Program-made: the position numbers and the translations under genes | Source: Verrucomicrobiia bacterium | GTDB lineage: Bacteria > Verrucomicrobiota > Verrucomicrobiia > Limisphaerales > JADLHS01 | Direction of reading: 5' to 3' | Length of the DNA: 64,000 nt | NCBI GenBank assembly: GCA_026125285.1 | Contig: JAHCLO010000010.1 | Span: 124,001 to 188,000 of the forward strand | Notes under the pieces: model-generated | The model's input: only the letters and a program-made list of their open reading frames with translations | The model's database searches: none | Told to the model about the DNA's origin: nothing | Shown here: piece by piece, positions 24,968 to 32,719 of the stretch | Layout of the letters: every line of letters begins with the position of its first letter | Position numbering within the stretch: the first letter of the stretch is position 1

Positions 24968-26887
24968 TCATCGCTTACCCAGCCTCTCGCGGCAACGTGC
25001 CATGTGGCCAGCGGCGCTCGTGTCGCCCAGCTTCTCCGCATGTTGGAAGCAATTCATCGCGTCCTGAAAACGCTCCATAGAAACGAACCCAAGCCCTTTC
25101 AAGATCCAGAGCGGGCTGAAGTTGGGATGGGTTTTCAACGCGCGGTTGCAGCATTTGACGACATCCTGATGCCGCCCGAGGAAACCGATTGAATGGCCCA
25201 TGTTGAACCACGCAAACGCATTTCCTAAATCGAGTTTCAGCCCGCTTTCGTAACACGAGACAGCGTCGGCGTGTTGCTGCAACTTCGCCAGAACTGCGGC
25301 TTTAGAAAACCATGCCTGCGCGTAGTTGGGATTTGCGGTCAACGCTCCATCGAAGGCCACAATCGCCTCCCTGAGTTGACCAAGTTTCTCCAAAATCCGG
25401 CCCTTGCTGTTCCATGCCGAGACCATTTTGGGATTGATGGAAATCGCTTTTTCAAAGCTGGCAATCGCGTCTGAAGCACGCCCCACGCCCATCAATGCAG
25501 CGCCTCGGTTAGTCCAAGCGTCAACGTTTGTTGGGTCTATGGCGAGCGCGGCCTCGCAGCATCGGATAGCCTCTTCATAATTGCGCAACTCGTAAGCTGC
25601 GCGTCCTCGGTCAAGGTGTAAGAGCGTTCGGCACTGCTCAACGAATCTGGCGGCGGTTGCATCGCCAAGTTTGTGCGCTTCCTGAAAACAGGTGAGGGCT
25701 TCATCATGTCGTTCCAGTTCGAGCATCACCTGGCCTTTGTTCGACCAGGCAACTGCAAAGCCTGGCTTCAATGCCAAGGCTCGGCCAAAGCAATCAAGAG
25801 CTTCCGCGTGCTGGCCAACCTCGAAGTGCGACGCGCCTTTGTTCAACCACGCTTCCGCGAGGGATGGATTGAGCGAAATCGCTCTGTTGAAACATTCAAG
25901 CGAATCATCGGCTCGCCCCAACTTGCCGAGGCTGTTCCCCTTGTTGACCAGATGAAATGCAGTCAACTCGTCCCCGGCCATCGGTTTTGGAACACACAGC
26001 CCGGTCTGCGCCTCATAGAGCGACGCCAAATCACGCCGCAACTGGCCGAAATCCTGGTAACGTTCGCTCGAATTCTTGCGAAGACACTTCTCAATGATGG
26101 AGCGGACTCGATGGTTTGAGATTTTGTGGATTGGCGGTGTGCCTCTCATGTGCAACGCGGCGAACTCCATGAACGTGCGGCCTATGAACGGAAGTTCCCC
26201 AGTCAGCATCTGGAACAACATCACGCCAAACGAATAAATGTCTGCACGCACGTCCACGCGCTTCGCGTCCTCGAATTGTTCTGGTGACATGTGAGTCCAT
26301 GTCCCCGCAGCCGTGCCGGTTTGGCTGAGGCCAACGCTCAAGTGCCCGGCGGGAGAATCAGCCTCTCCCCACGGAATCGCGTCGTCGAAAACCTTTGCCA
26401 ACCCGAAGTCCGTAATCTTGAGAACGCCGCTGCTGGTGATGAGGCAGTTCTGAGGCTTGATGTCCCGATGCGCCTTGATTCCTTTTGAAGCAACGTGCTG
26501 CATCCCGTCGCAGAACTGGATGCTGAATCTGAGCACTTGCGGCAGGTCGTCAGTGAGCCGTGGCGTTCCAATCCACCGTCCAAGGTCGCCGCCACTGACG
26601 TATTCAAGAAACAAGAAAGGCTTGCCACCGATGACGTGAAGAAGGCGCGCCTCGGTGATGTTTTCGTGGAGGTCGAGGTTGACCCAAGCCAATGCCTCCT
26701 TTTCAAACCTGTCTTTGATGTTCGGGTTTCGAGCGAAGACTTCGTCCTGAAAAGTTTTGGCTGCGAACGCCTCCCGCCACTCGCGGTCATAGACGATAAA
26801 CACCACACCCATCCCGCCCTGTAAGATGTGGTGGACTTCCCAGCGCCTTTGAACCACATCGCCAATTTTCCAATTTGAACCATTCAC
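24968..26887 (-). CDS. Serine/threonine protein kinase with TPR repeats
   Basis: The 639-residue protein starts with GTG. The kinase domain (about 1-300) shows LQGGMGVVF (22-30), Lys44, HRDIKPQN (140-147), DFG (160-162) and MSPEQ (200-204), so catalysis is expected. From about 310 to 639 it carries about nine TPR units such as AEAWLNKGASHFEVGQHAEA and VDAWTNRGAALMGVGRASDA. There is no transmembrane helix, so it is cytosolic. TPR arrays usually bind partner proteins. It sits upstream of the HNH nuclease gene on the same strand, and mobile-element sequences lie just upstream. A kinase/TPR sensor with a nuclease is a layout seen in defence loci; that role is inference. Confidence 0.9.
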   Translation of the reverse strand: MNGSNWKIGDVVQRRWEVHHILQGGMGVVFIVYDREWREAFAAKTFQDEVFARNPNIKDRFEKEALAWVNLDLHENITEARLLHVIGGKPFLFLEYVSGGDLGRWIGTPRLTDDLPQVLRFSIQFCDGMQHVASKGIKAHRDIKPQNCLITSSGVLKITDFGLAKVFDDAIPWGEADSPAGHLSVGLSQTGTAAGTWTHMSPEQFEDAKRVDVRADIYSFGVMLFQMLTGELPFIGRTFMEFAALHMRGTPPIHKISNHRVRSIIEKCLRKNSSERYQDFGQLRRDLASLYEAQTGLCVPKPMAGDELTAFHLVNKGNSLGKLGRADDSLECFNRAISLNPSLAEAWLNKGASHFEVGQHAEALDCFGRALALKPGFAVAWSNKGQVMLELERHDEALTCFQEAHKLGDATAARFVEQCRTLLHLDRGRAAYELRNYEEAIRCCEAALAIDPTNVDAWTNRGAALMGVGRASDAIASFEKAISINPKMVSAWNSKGRILEKLGQLREAIVAFDGALTANPNYAQAWFSKAAVLAKLQQHADAVSCYESGLKLDLGNAFAWFNMGHSIGFLGRHQDVVKCCNRALKTHPNFSPLWILKGLGFVSMERFQDAMNCFQHAEKLGDTSAAGHMARCRERLGKR

Positions 26888-26908
26888 GCTTCCATCCTTC
26901 GCTGGCTG

Positions 26909-27236
26909 CTACGAGTTGAAAAGTTTTTCCACCTTCGCCTTCACGCTCTTAAGAAACTCCCTGTGCAAAGTGCTATTGGTGAGGCGATTAAGGATTCCGG
27001 AGTTTTTTCCATCATCAGCCCCCAAGCGGGGGTCCGTGCTTTCATCCATCTTGATGAGCGGCGGCCAGGGGCCTTTGAAGCCTTCGCCGGGCAGTTTCTT
27101 CGTCGCGTCAATGCCGAGTTTGCTGCCTTGCCCCGTGAGATAATCCGTCCGCGAGTAGCACTGGGACTTTGCCAATGCCCTATCTCACGGGGCGAGGCGA
27201 TTTCGCTGGTGGCGTGGTCGAGCACGTCGTCGGTCA
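26909..27236 (-). pseudogene. ubiD-like decarboxylase, 3' fragment (copy 1) with two insertions
   Basis: Only the C-terminal end of a UbiD-family decarboxylase is present: DVLDHATSEIAS, then SKLGIDATKKLPGEGFKGPW plus PPLIKMDES, and VKAKVEKLF. Compared with copy 2 at 27979-28427 it has an extra segment at 27131-27192 (a MITE-like element) and another of about 90 bases at roughly 26950-27040, which reads through in frame as TDPRLGADDGKNSGILNRL and so on. The fragment ends at a TAG within CGTAGCAGCC, a REP-like head. It cannot make a working enzyme. Confidence 0.8.
27131..27192. mobile_element. MITE-like palindromic insertion, copy 2
   Basis: CCCCGTGAGATAA (27131-27143) and TATCTCACGGGG (27181-27192) are terminal inverted repeats of 12 bases around a 38-base non-coding centre. 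The ubiD copy at 28.1 kb runs straight from TTTGCTGCC to GGCGATTTCGCTGG, showing that this segment is an insertion. The ends match the element at 8641-8731; the centres differ. Confidence 0.7.
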
Positions 27237-27238
27237 TT

Positions 27239-27262
27239 GTAGCAGCCGACGTGAGTCGGCTC
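27239..27262 (-). repeat. GTAG-headed REP palindrome, inverted partner
   Basis: The plus strand reads GTAGCAGCCGACGTGAGTCG then GCTC: a GTAG head followed by arms AGCCGAC and GTCGGCT around GTGA. It faces the REP at 27310-27333 in inverted orientation, about 47 bases away, so the pair can form a larger hairpin. It marks where the similarity of ubiD copy 1 stops. Confidence 0.75.
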
Positions 27263-27309
27263 ATTCTTTCTTCGGTTGGTTTCAATAGCACGAGCATATC
27301 GCAAAGTTT

Positions 27310-27333
27310 GAGCGGACTCACGTCCGCTGCTAC
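27310..27333 (+). repeat. GTAG-headed REP palindrome downstream of the RAYT gene
   Basis: The complement reads GTAGCAGCGGACGTGAGTCC then GCTC, with arms AGCGGAC and GTCCGCT. It lies 3 bases beyond the stop codon of the RAYT gene, and the identical 24 bases lie upstream of the gene at 27959-27982. Confidence 0.8.
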
Positions 27334-27336
27334 GGG

Positions 27337-27951
27337 TCAAAAGGGCGGCCGGACAATCTTCCCGGCATCTGCTGCCAAATTTGCGGCATAGGTTTTCCAG
27401 AACGTCGGCCAGAAATCGTCTTCCAGCGGGTGCATGGCTGGATAGCCGGGAACAACCGCGCCGCAAAACTTCCATTCTTTAGGATGCCCCACCAGACCTT
27501 CCTTCCGGGCATTGTCGATGATGTAGAAGCAGACCTTGGCGAAAGCGTTGCGCTTGCGTTGCTCGGTTCTCAGCACGTGGTCGTGCGCTTGGTGTTGGAA
27601 ACGATGCAGGCGCAACTTTGGCGCGAGGTGCTCACGAAGGAATTTCATTCCATTCTTTTGGTCGGTGTCGCGCCGCACTCCCATCCAGACGAGATGAGTA
27701 TGATCCGGCATCAGGCAATAAGTCGGGCAGAAGAATCCTTCGCGGGCCGCGGCGTGGAGCATGATTTCGCGGAAGTGGGAGTGGAATGCGTCGTCCAGCC
27801 AACCCGCGGCGCGCATGGCGATGGGCATGGTCCAATGAACGACCGCGTCGGCTTGATAGTATTCGCGCGGCAGACGTTGCAGGTAGAAGCTCCGATTTGT
27901 GCCTGAGCCGCTGAGATGATTTGCAGCTTCTGGTTGATCGGGTGGTTTCAT
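27337..27951 (-). CDS. REP-associated tyrosine transposase (RAYT, Y1_Tnp/IS200-like)
   Basis: The 204-residue protein is an HUH single-strand transposase. The HUH motif is His84-Thr-His86 in CLMPDHTHLVWMGV, and the likely catalytic Tyr143 lies in AKVCFYIIDNARKEGL. The tail GHPKEWKFCGAVVPGYPAMH is typical of the group. Such proteins cut and join at REP palindromes with a GTAG or GGAG head. Identical GTAG-headed REPs lie immediately on both sides (27310-27333 and 27959-27982), so gene and substrate sites form a complete unit. The frame is intact, and this is the only intact copy of the family in the window. Confidence 0.9.
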   Translation of the reverse strand: MKPPDQPEAANHLSGSGTNRSFYLQRLPREYYQADAVVHWTMPIAMRAAGWLDDAFHSHFREIMLHAAAREGFFCPTYCLMPDHTHLVWMGVRRDTDQKNGMKFLREHLAPKLRLHRFQHQAHDHVLRTEQRKRNAFAKVCFYIIDNARKEGLVGHPKEWKFCGAVVPGYPAMHPLEDDFWPTFWKTYAANLAADAGKIVRPPF

Positions 27952-27958
27952 TTGGTGA

Positions 27959-27982
27959 GAGCGGACTCACGTCCGCTGCTAC
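27959..27982 (+). repeat. GTAG-headed REP palindrome upstream of the RAYT gene
   Basis: Identical in sequence and orientation to the REP at 27310-27333. It begins 8 bases before the RAYT start codon. The stop codon of ubiD copy 2 (TAG at 27979-27981) is supplied by its GTAG head, so the element forms the 3' border of that gene fragment. Confidence 0.8.
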
Positions 27983-28427
27983 AGGTTAAGGATTTTCGCC
28001 ACGCGCGCCTTCACGCTTTCATCCATCTGGATGAGCGGCGGCCAGGGACGTTTGAAACCTTCGCCCGGCAGTTCCCTTGTCGCGTCGATGCCGAGTTTGC
28101 TGCCGCTGGCGATTTCGCTGGTGGCATGGTCGAGCACGTCGGACGGGCCTTTCGTGAAGATGCTGTCGCGTTGCGGATCGGTGTTGGCGCAGAGGCGGAA
28201 GACGACTTCGCTGGTGTTGCGTACGTCCACGTCGGCGTCCACCACCACGATGTATTTGGTGAACATCATTTTTCTCATGCCCCAGAGGCCGTGCATGATC
28301 TTGTAGGCTTGCATCGGGTAGGTCTTCCTGATGCGTCACGAAGACGAGGTTGTGGAAGACGCCTTCCGCCGGCAGCGCGATGTCCACGATCTCGGGGAAG
28401 ATCATTTTGAAGATGAAGCCTCGCCCA
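27979..28427 (-). pseudogene. ubiD-like decarboxylase, 3' fragment (copy 2) with frameshift
   Basis: The last 145 or so residues of a UbiD-family (prenylated-flavin) decarboxylase are visible: FKMIFPEIVDIALPAEGVFH plus NLVFV, then after a one-base shift near 28330 RKTYPMQAYKIMHGLWGMRK, MMFTKYIVVVDADVDVRNTS, RLCANTDPQRDSIFTKGPSD and LGIDATRELPGEGFKRPWPP. The N-terminal two thirds are absent; the SMP-30 gene begins its 3' end right at the break. It shares its end with copy 1, so one is a duplicate of the other. Confidence 0.85.
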
Positions 28428-29336
28428 CTATGTGGCGGCATTGGCCCCGCGATACTTCATTGGGATCGCGTACAGCCCGGTGCTGGCAGTGATGAACAAC
28501 GTTTTGTGATCCTTGCCGCCGAAGCTGACGTTGGCCGTCCAGCCCTCCGGCACGTCAATGTGCGCAATCTGTTTGCCGGTCTTGTCGAATACGATCACTC
28601 CCCGTCCGGTGAGATACAGGTTGCCCTCCGTATCGAGCGTCATGCCATCCGAGCCGAGTTCGCAGTGGAGATGTTTGTTGGCCAGCGAGCCGTCGGGTTG
28701 AATGTCGTAGCGGTAAGTCTTGCGCGCGCGAATGTCCGCCACGTAGAGCGTCTTGCCGTCCGGGGTGCCGATGATGCCGTTGGGCTGTTCGAGGTCGGTG
28801 GTCACGCGCTTGAGTGGCTGGCGGTCGGCGCTGAGGAAATAAACCTGCTGCGTGCCTTGGGGCGGGTCGTTGTGATTCCACCACGGACGCTTGTAGAACG
28901 GGTCGGTGAAATACAGGCTGCCGTCTGCGCGCACCCATACGTCATTCGGGCCGTTGAGCGGCTTGCCCTCGAATTCCCCCGCCAGCACGGTGTGTTTGCC
29001 GTCGGGGGTGATGGACCATAACTCCATTTTTTCATCCGCGCAGGCGATGAGGTTGCCCTGTGCATCGAAGAACATTCCGTTCGCACGGCCGGCCGGCTGC
29101 AGAAACGTGGAGAGTTGTCCGTCCACGCTCCACTTCAGGATGCGATTGTTCGGCTGGTCGGTGAAGAAGACATTGCCCAACTTGTCGGCGGTTGGGCCTT
29201 CGGTGAATTTGAAATCGCCGGCGAGCTTTTCAAGTTTCGCCCCCGGCGCGATGACGCTGGTGGACGGGGTGGTCGGTTGGGCGGACATTTGGATTGCCAA
29301 CCCCAGCAGCAACGGAAACAAGGCATAACTTTTCAT
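28428..29336 (-). CDS. Exported SMP-30/gluconolactonase-family protein
   Basis: The 302-residue protein has a signal peptide (MKSYALFPLLLGLAIQMSAQ) and a six-bladed propeller of the SMP-30/gluconolactonase/LRE family. Metal-site motifs are visible: FTEGPTADKLGNVFFTD (Glu), LNGPNDVWVRADGSLYFTD (Asn) and LGSDGMTLDTEGNLYLTG (Asp). The family hydrolyses sugar lactones, and exported members are frequent near sugar-degradation genes in this phylum. A longer ORF start at 29426 adds a non-signal stretch and was rejected. Its 3' end abuts the ubiD fragment. Confidence 0.9.
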   Translation of the reverse strand: MKSYALFPLLLGLAIQMSAQPTTPSTSVIAPGAKLEKLAGDFKFTEGPTADKLGNVFFTDQPNNRILKWSVDGQLSTFLQPAGRANGMFFDAQGNLIACADEKMELWSITPDGKHTVLAGEFEGKPLNGPNDVWVRADGSLYFTDPFYKRPWWNHNDPPQGTQQVYFLSADRQPLKRVTTDLEQPNGIIGTPDGKTLYVADIRARKTYRYDIQPDGSLANKHLHCELGSDGMTLDTEGNLYLTGRGVIVFDKTGKQIAHIDVPEGWTANVSFGGKDHKTLFITASTGLYAIPMKYRGANAAT

Positions 29337-29486
29337 GGCCCAAGCTTCCGCCGACGGCCACGGTGCGTCAACAACGCATCCGATCAAGAAGCTGCGGCCG
29401 GAACTCTTGCACCCACACTGCCGCACGGCAGCGTGGTTGACCTTCCTTCCCGAAAGCGCGCGAATTCGGGGATTGAGACCCGAAGC

Positions 29487-30131
29487 CTAGTCCGCCTTTG
29501 CGGGCTTTTCCGGTTCCCACGGCACGACCCATTTGTAAATGGTGTGCGAACCACCGTGGTATTCGTCGTCGTTGCCGCCCCGATTATCGCTGTTCATGTG
29601 ATGCACCTGAACAGGTTTGGCCCCGCGCATATCGAAGTCATGGGAGACGATGCGCGACCCTTTCTTCAGCTTGGCCAGTTGCGGCATCAACCGCACGTTC
29701 AGATCCGGCAGCAGGTAAAGTGTCACCACACTCGCCTCGCGCAGATCCAACGTGAAGATGTCCTCCTGCTTGATGGTCACCAGGTGTTCGACCTTGTTGG
29801 AGCGGACGTTGGCCAGGGCTTCCTTGACGCGTTGCGGGTCTATGTCGAATCCGATGGCCTTGACGCCGTACTTCTTGGCCGCCGTTACCACAATCCGTCC
29901 ATCGCCGCAACCCAGGTCGTACACCACGTCGCCTTTCTTGACCTCGGCCATTTCGAGCATCTTCTCCACCACGGCCTGGGGGGTCGGTACATAAATGACA
30001 TCCGGCTCGCGGGTGGCCTTTTCTGTCGCGGCAGTCTGGGCGGCCGCAAATTGGGGCGCGGCCGCAATGATTGTCAGCGCGCCGAGCATGGCGAGAGGCC
30101 AGACGCTTTGCCGTCGGATCAAGCATTTCAT
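29487..30131 (-). CDS. SAM-dependent methyltransferase-like protein with signal peptide
   Basis: Residues about 43-214 form a class I methyltransferase: YVPTPQAVVEKMLEMAEVKK, the SAM loop VVYDLGCGDGRIVVTAAKKY (GCGDGR at 74-79), the acidic VKAIGFDIDPQRVKEA and VVTLYLLPDLNVRLMPQL. Ahead of this is a typical export signal (MKCLIRRQSVWPLAMLGALT then AAAPQFAAAQ). A methyltransferase outside the cytoplasm would lack SAM, so the signal is puzzling; the helix may act as a membrane anchor instead. The ATG at 30131 was chosen; the frame is open to 30353 but overlaps a divergent gene. Confidence 0.85.
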   Translation of the reverse strand: MKCLIRRQSVWPLAMLGALTIIAAAPQFAAAQTAATEKATREPDVIYVPTPQAVVEKMLEMAEVKKGDVVYDLGCGDGRIVVTAAKKYGVKAIGFDIDPQRVKEALANVRSNKVEHLVTIKQEDIFTLDLREASVVTLYLLPDLNVRLMPQLAKLKKGSRIVSHDFDMRGAKPVQVHHMNSDNRGGNDDEYHGGSHTIYKWVVPWEPEKPAKAD

Positions 30132-30291
30132 GGGTGGAACTAGTTCCGCAAAAAGTGGCGCGGCGCAACTCAAAAATGGCCCTCCAACATCTGGCATCCT
30201 GGCCACCGTGGCGACGGCAGGCCGTCCAGCCGCGGCAACGACCGCGGTTTTTGCGTCGCCAACCGCGAATGAGAGTCCTACCTTTCCGGCC

Positions 30292-30732
30292 ATGGCGTAC
30301 GAGTTCAAGATCACCCGGCGCGTGGAGTTCGCCGAAACCGACATGGCGGGCATCGTCCATTACTCGAATTTCTTCCGCTACATGGAGGTGGCCGAGCACG
30401 CGTTCTTCCGGTCGCTGGGATTTTCCGTCGTCACCCGGCAGGTGGACCCGCCGGTGGGTTGGCCGCGGGTGCATGCGGAGTGCGATTACTCCGAGCCGTT
30501 GCGGTTTGAAGACGAAGTGGAAGTCCACATGCTCGTGAGCCGGAAGCGGTCAAAGTCTCTCACCTACTTGTTTCGCTTTCGCCGCGTGAACGACCAACCG
30601 CCGGTGGAGATTGCGCGCGGTTCGCTCACGGTGGTGTGCGTGACCCATCACGGCGCGAAGATGACAGCGGCAACGATTCCCAAGGAGATTGCGGACAAGA
30701 TTGAAGTAGCGCCGGCAGAGTTGCTGGCCTAA
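30292..30732 (+). CDS. Acyl-CoA thioesterase, YbgC/4-hydroxybenzoyl-CoA thioesterase family
   Basis: The 146-residue hotdog-fold protein has the family motif FAETDMAGIVHYSNFFRYME with catalytic Asp, then AECDYSEPLRFEDEVEVHML and LTYLFRFRRVNDQPPVEIAR. It hydrolyses acyl-CoA (or acyl-ACP) to the free acid. The start MAYEFKITRRVEF is usual for the family; the open frame upstream is non-coding. A CoA-ligase-type gene lies 600 bases downstream on the same strand, which could provide its substrate. That is inference. Confidence 0.92.
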   Translation: MAYEFKITRRVEFAETDMAGIVHYSNFFRYMEVAEHAFFRSLGFSVVTRQVDPPVGWPRVHAECDYSEPLRFEDEVEVHMLVSRKRSKSLTYLFRFRRVNDQPPVEIARGSLTVVCVTHHGAKMTAATIPKEIADKIEVAPAELLA

Positions 30733-30764
30733 CCCACCGCCCGCCGTCGGTAGCGACAAACGGT

Positions 30765-30793
30765 TTGCGATGGGGCCAGGCCGCAACTACATT
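30765..30793 (+). promoter_or_regulatory. Candidate sigma70-type promoter, leaderless layout
   Basis: TTGCGA (30765-30770), a 17-base spacer and TACATT (30788-30793) end 8 bases before the ATG at 30802. No Shine-Dalgarno sequence is present between them. Confidence 0.45.
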
Positions 30794-30801
30794 GCCGCCC
30801 C

Positions 30802-31338
30802 ATGAACTGGCTCCTTTATGCGCTCCTTACTGTGGCGTGCTGGGGTGTGTACGGCATTTTCCTGCATACCGGCACCCTGGGCATGACCGATCCCGTGAAC
30901 GGCCGCCTCAAGGCCTTTCTGTTGGTCGGCGTGGCCTACTTTCTCACGGCCGTGTTGGCGCCGCTCGCGATTCTGATGGCCAAGGGCGCGGAGGTCTCGT
31001 TCTGGAATTATCCCTCCAAAGGACTCTGGTGGTCGCTGGTGGCCGGCATTGTGGGGGCAGTGGGCGCCTTGGGCGTGCTGCTGGCGTTCGGAGTCGGCGG
31101 CAAACCCGCGGTGGTGATGTCCATCATCTTCGCCGGGGCGCCGATTGTGAACGCGGTGGTGGCCATCCTCCAGCATCCGCCGGCCGGGGGGTGGGGAGCG
31201 ATCAAACCCCAGTTCTTTCTGGGCATCTTGCTGGCGGCAATCGGCGCGGGAATGGTGATGTACTTCAAACCACCGCCGGCGCCAGCGAAACCGGCGGCGA
31301 CGCCACCGGCACTTTCCGAAGCGGCCAGTCGGCATTGA
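30802..31338 (+). CDS. Half-size DMT/EamA-like membrane protein
   Basis: The 178-residue protein has five predicted helices (around 1-18, 38-60, 76-98, 103-122, 138-153), the length of a single EamA half. Typical stretches are WLLYALLTVACWGVYGIFLH and FGVGGKPAVVMSIIFAGAPI. The C-terminus is an Ala/Pro-rich tail. Half-size members of this superfamily usually pair to form the transporter. The substrate is unknown. It ends 6 bases before the ligase gene, so they share an operon. Confidence 0.8.
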   Translation: MNWLLYALLTVACWGVYGIFLHTGTLGMTDPVNGRLKAFLLVGVAYFLTAVLAPLAILMAKGAEVSFWNYPSKGLWWSLVAGIVGAVGALGVLLAFGVGGKPAVVMSIIFAGAPIVNAVVAILQHPPAGGWGAIKPQFFLGILLAAIGAGMVMYFKPPPAPAKPAATPPALSEAASRH

Positions 31339-31344
31339 ATCACC

Positions 31345-32652
31345 ATGAACGAAGGCGCGCATCCTGACCGGATGGCCATGATGGCGAACCAACTCGACCA
31401 ACTCCGCTCCCTGCTCGCCGAGCTGATTCCCGCGAATGTCTTTTACACGCGCAAACTGCAGAGCCACGGCGCGACCTTCGACGTCGCGTCGTTGGAGGAT
31501 TACTCGGCGCGATTCCCCTTCACCACCAAACCGGAATTGGTGGAAGACCAGCGTCGGAATCCGCCGTTCGGAACGAACCTGACGTATCCGCTCAACCGCT
31601 ACACGCGCTTCCACCAAACCAGCGGCACCAGCGGCACGCCGTTGCGCTGGCTGGACACGCCGGAGAGTTGGGACGGCATGGTGGAAGACTGGATGAACGT
31701 CTTTCGCGCCGCCGGGGTGGCTGCCGGTGATCGGGTCTATTTTGCCTTCTCGTTCGGGCCGTTCATCGGATTCTGGATGGCCTATGAATCCGCTGCCCGC
31801 CTTGGCTGCCTGTGTCTGCCTGGCGGGGGCATGAGCAGTGCCGCCCGGCTGCGGGCCATCATGGAGAATGGCGCCACCGTGCTTTGCTGCACGCCCACCT
31901 ATGCCATCCGCCTCGGTGAAGTCGCGGCGGAGGAAAAACTGGACCTCGGCGCGGCGCGGGTGCGAAGAATCATCGTCGCGGGCGAACCGGGCGGCAGCGT
32001 GCTGGCAACGCGGGCGCGCATTGAATCGTTGTGGGCCGGCGCACGGGTGTTCGATCACCACGGGATGACGGAAGTCGGCCCGGTGACGTTTGAATGTCCC
32101 GCCCAACCGGGCGTCTTGCATGTCATGGAATCGGGTTACTACGCCGAGATCATTGACCCAGCCACCTGCCGGCCCATTCCGCCGGGCGAGACCGGCGAAT
32201 TAGTTTTAACCACGCTGGGCCGCACCGGCTCGCCGCTGTTACGCTATCGCACGGGCGACTTGGTGAGACGCGGCACTGGCAACGGCACCCGGGGAACACC
32301 GTGCGCCTGTGGCAGCCGCGAACTGGCGTTGGACGGCGGCATCCTCGGCCGCGTGGACGACATGCTCATCGTTCGCGGGGTGAACGTTTATCCGAGCGCG
32401 GTGGAGGAGATCGTGCGTTCCTGCGAAGGCGTCGCAGAATACCAGGTGCGGATCACCGAAGCCATGGCGCTGACGGAAATGCGCGTCGAGATTGAACCCA
32501 CCGTGGATTGCCGTGACGCGACGCAACTGGCCGCGCGCGTGACGAAGGCGTTTGAAACCGCCCTTGCCTTGCGCGTGCCGGTAAGCGCCGTGACACCGGG
32601 CGCGTTGCCGCGCTACGAAATGAAAGCGAAGCGCTGGGTGCGAGGCGCTTGA
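31345..32652 (+). CDS. Phenylacetate-CoA ligase-like AMP-forming enzyme
   Basis: The 435-residue protein belongs to the PaaK branch of adenylate-forming enzymes. It has the P-loop TRFHQTSGTSGTPLRW, the aromatic FDHHGMTEVGPVTFEC, PGETGELVLTTLGRTGSPLL plus RYRTGDLV, and the hinge GRVDDMLIVRGVNVYPSAVE. It should activate a carboxylic acid, probably aromatic, to its CoA thioester. A PaaX-type regulator relic lies 8 kb away, which may be chance. No other phenylacetate genes are present, so the substrate stays open. Confidence 0.9.
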   Translation: MNEGAHPDRMAMMANQLDQLRSLLAELIPANVFYTRKLQSHGATFDVASLEDYSARFPFTTKPELVEDQRRNPPFGTNLTYPLNRYTRFHQTSGTSGTPLRWLDTPESWDGMVEDWMNVFRAAGVAAGDRVYFAFSFGPFIGFWMAYESAARLGCLCLPGGGMSSAARLRAIMENGATVLCCTPTYAIRLGEVAAEEKLDLGAARVRRIIVAGEPGGSVLATRARIESLWAGARVFDHHGMTEVGPVTFECPAQPGVLHVMESGYYAEIIDPATCRPIPPGETGELVLTTLGRTGSPLLRYRTGDLVRRGTGNGTRGTPCACGSRELALDGGILGRVDDMLIVRGVNVYPSAVEEIVRSCEGVAEYQVRITEAMALTEMRVEIEPTVDCRDATQLAARVTKAFETALALRVPVSAVTPGALPRYEMKAKRWVRGA

Positions 32653-32719
32653 TGCGAGTTACCAGCGACTCCCCAAATCCCGGTTTCAAGATCATTTCGT
32701 CGCCGCCTCGGCCATTGGC

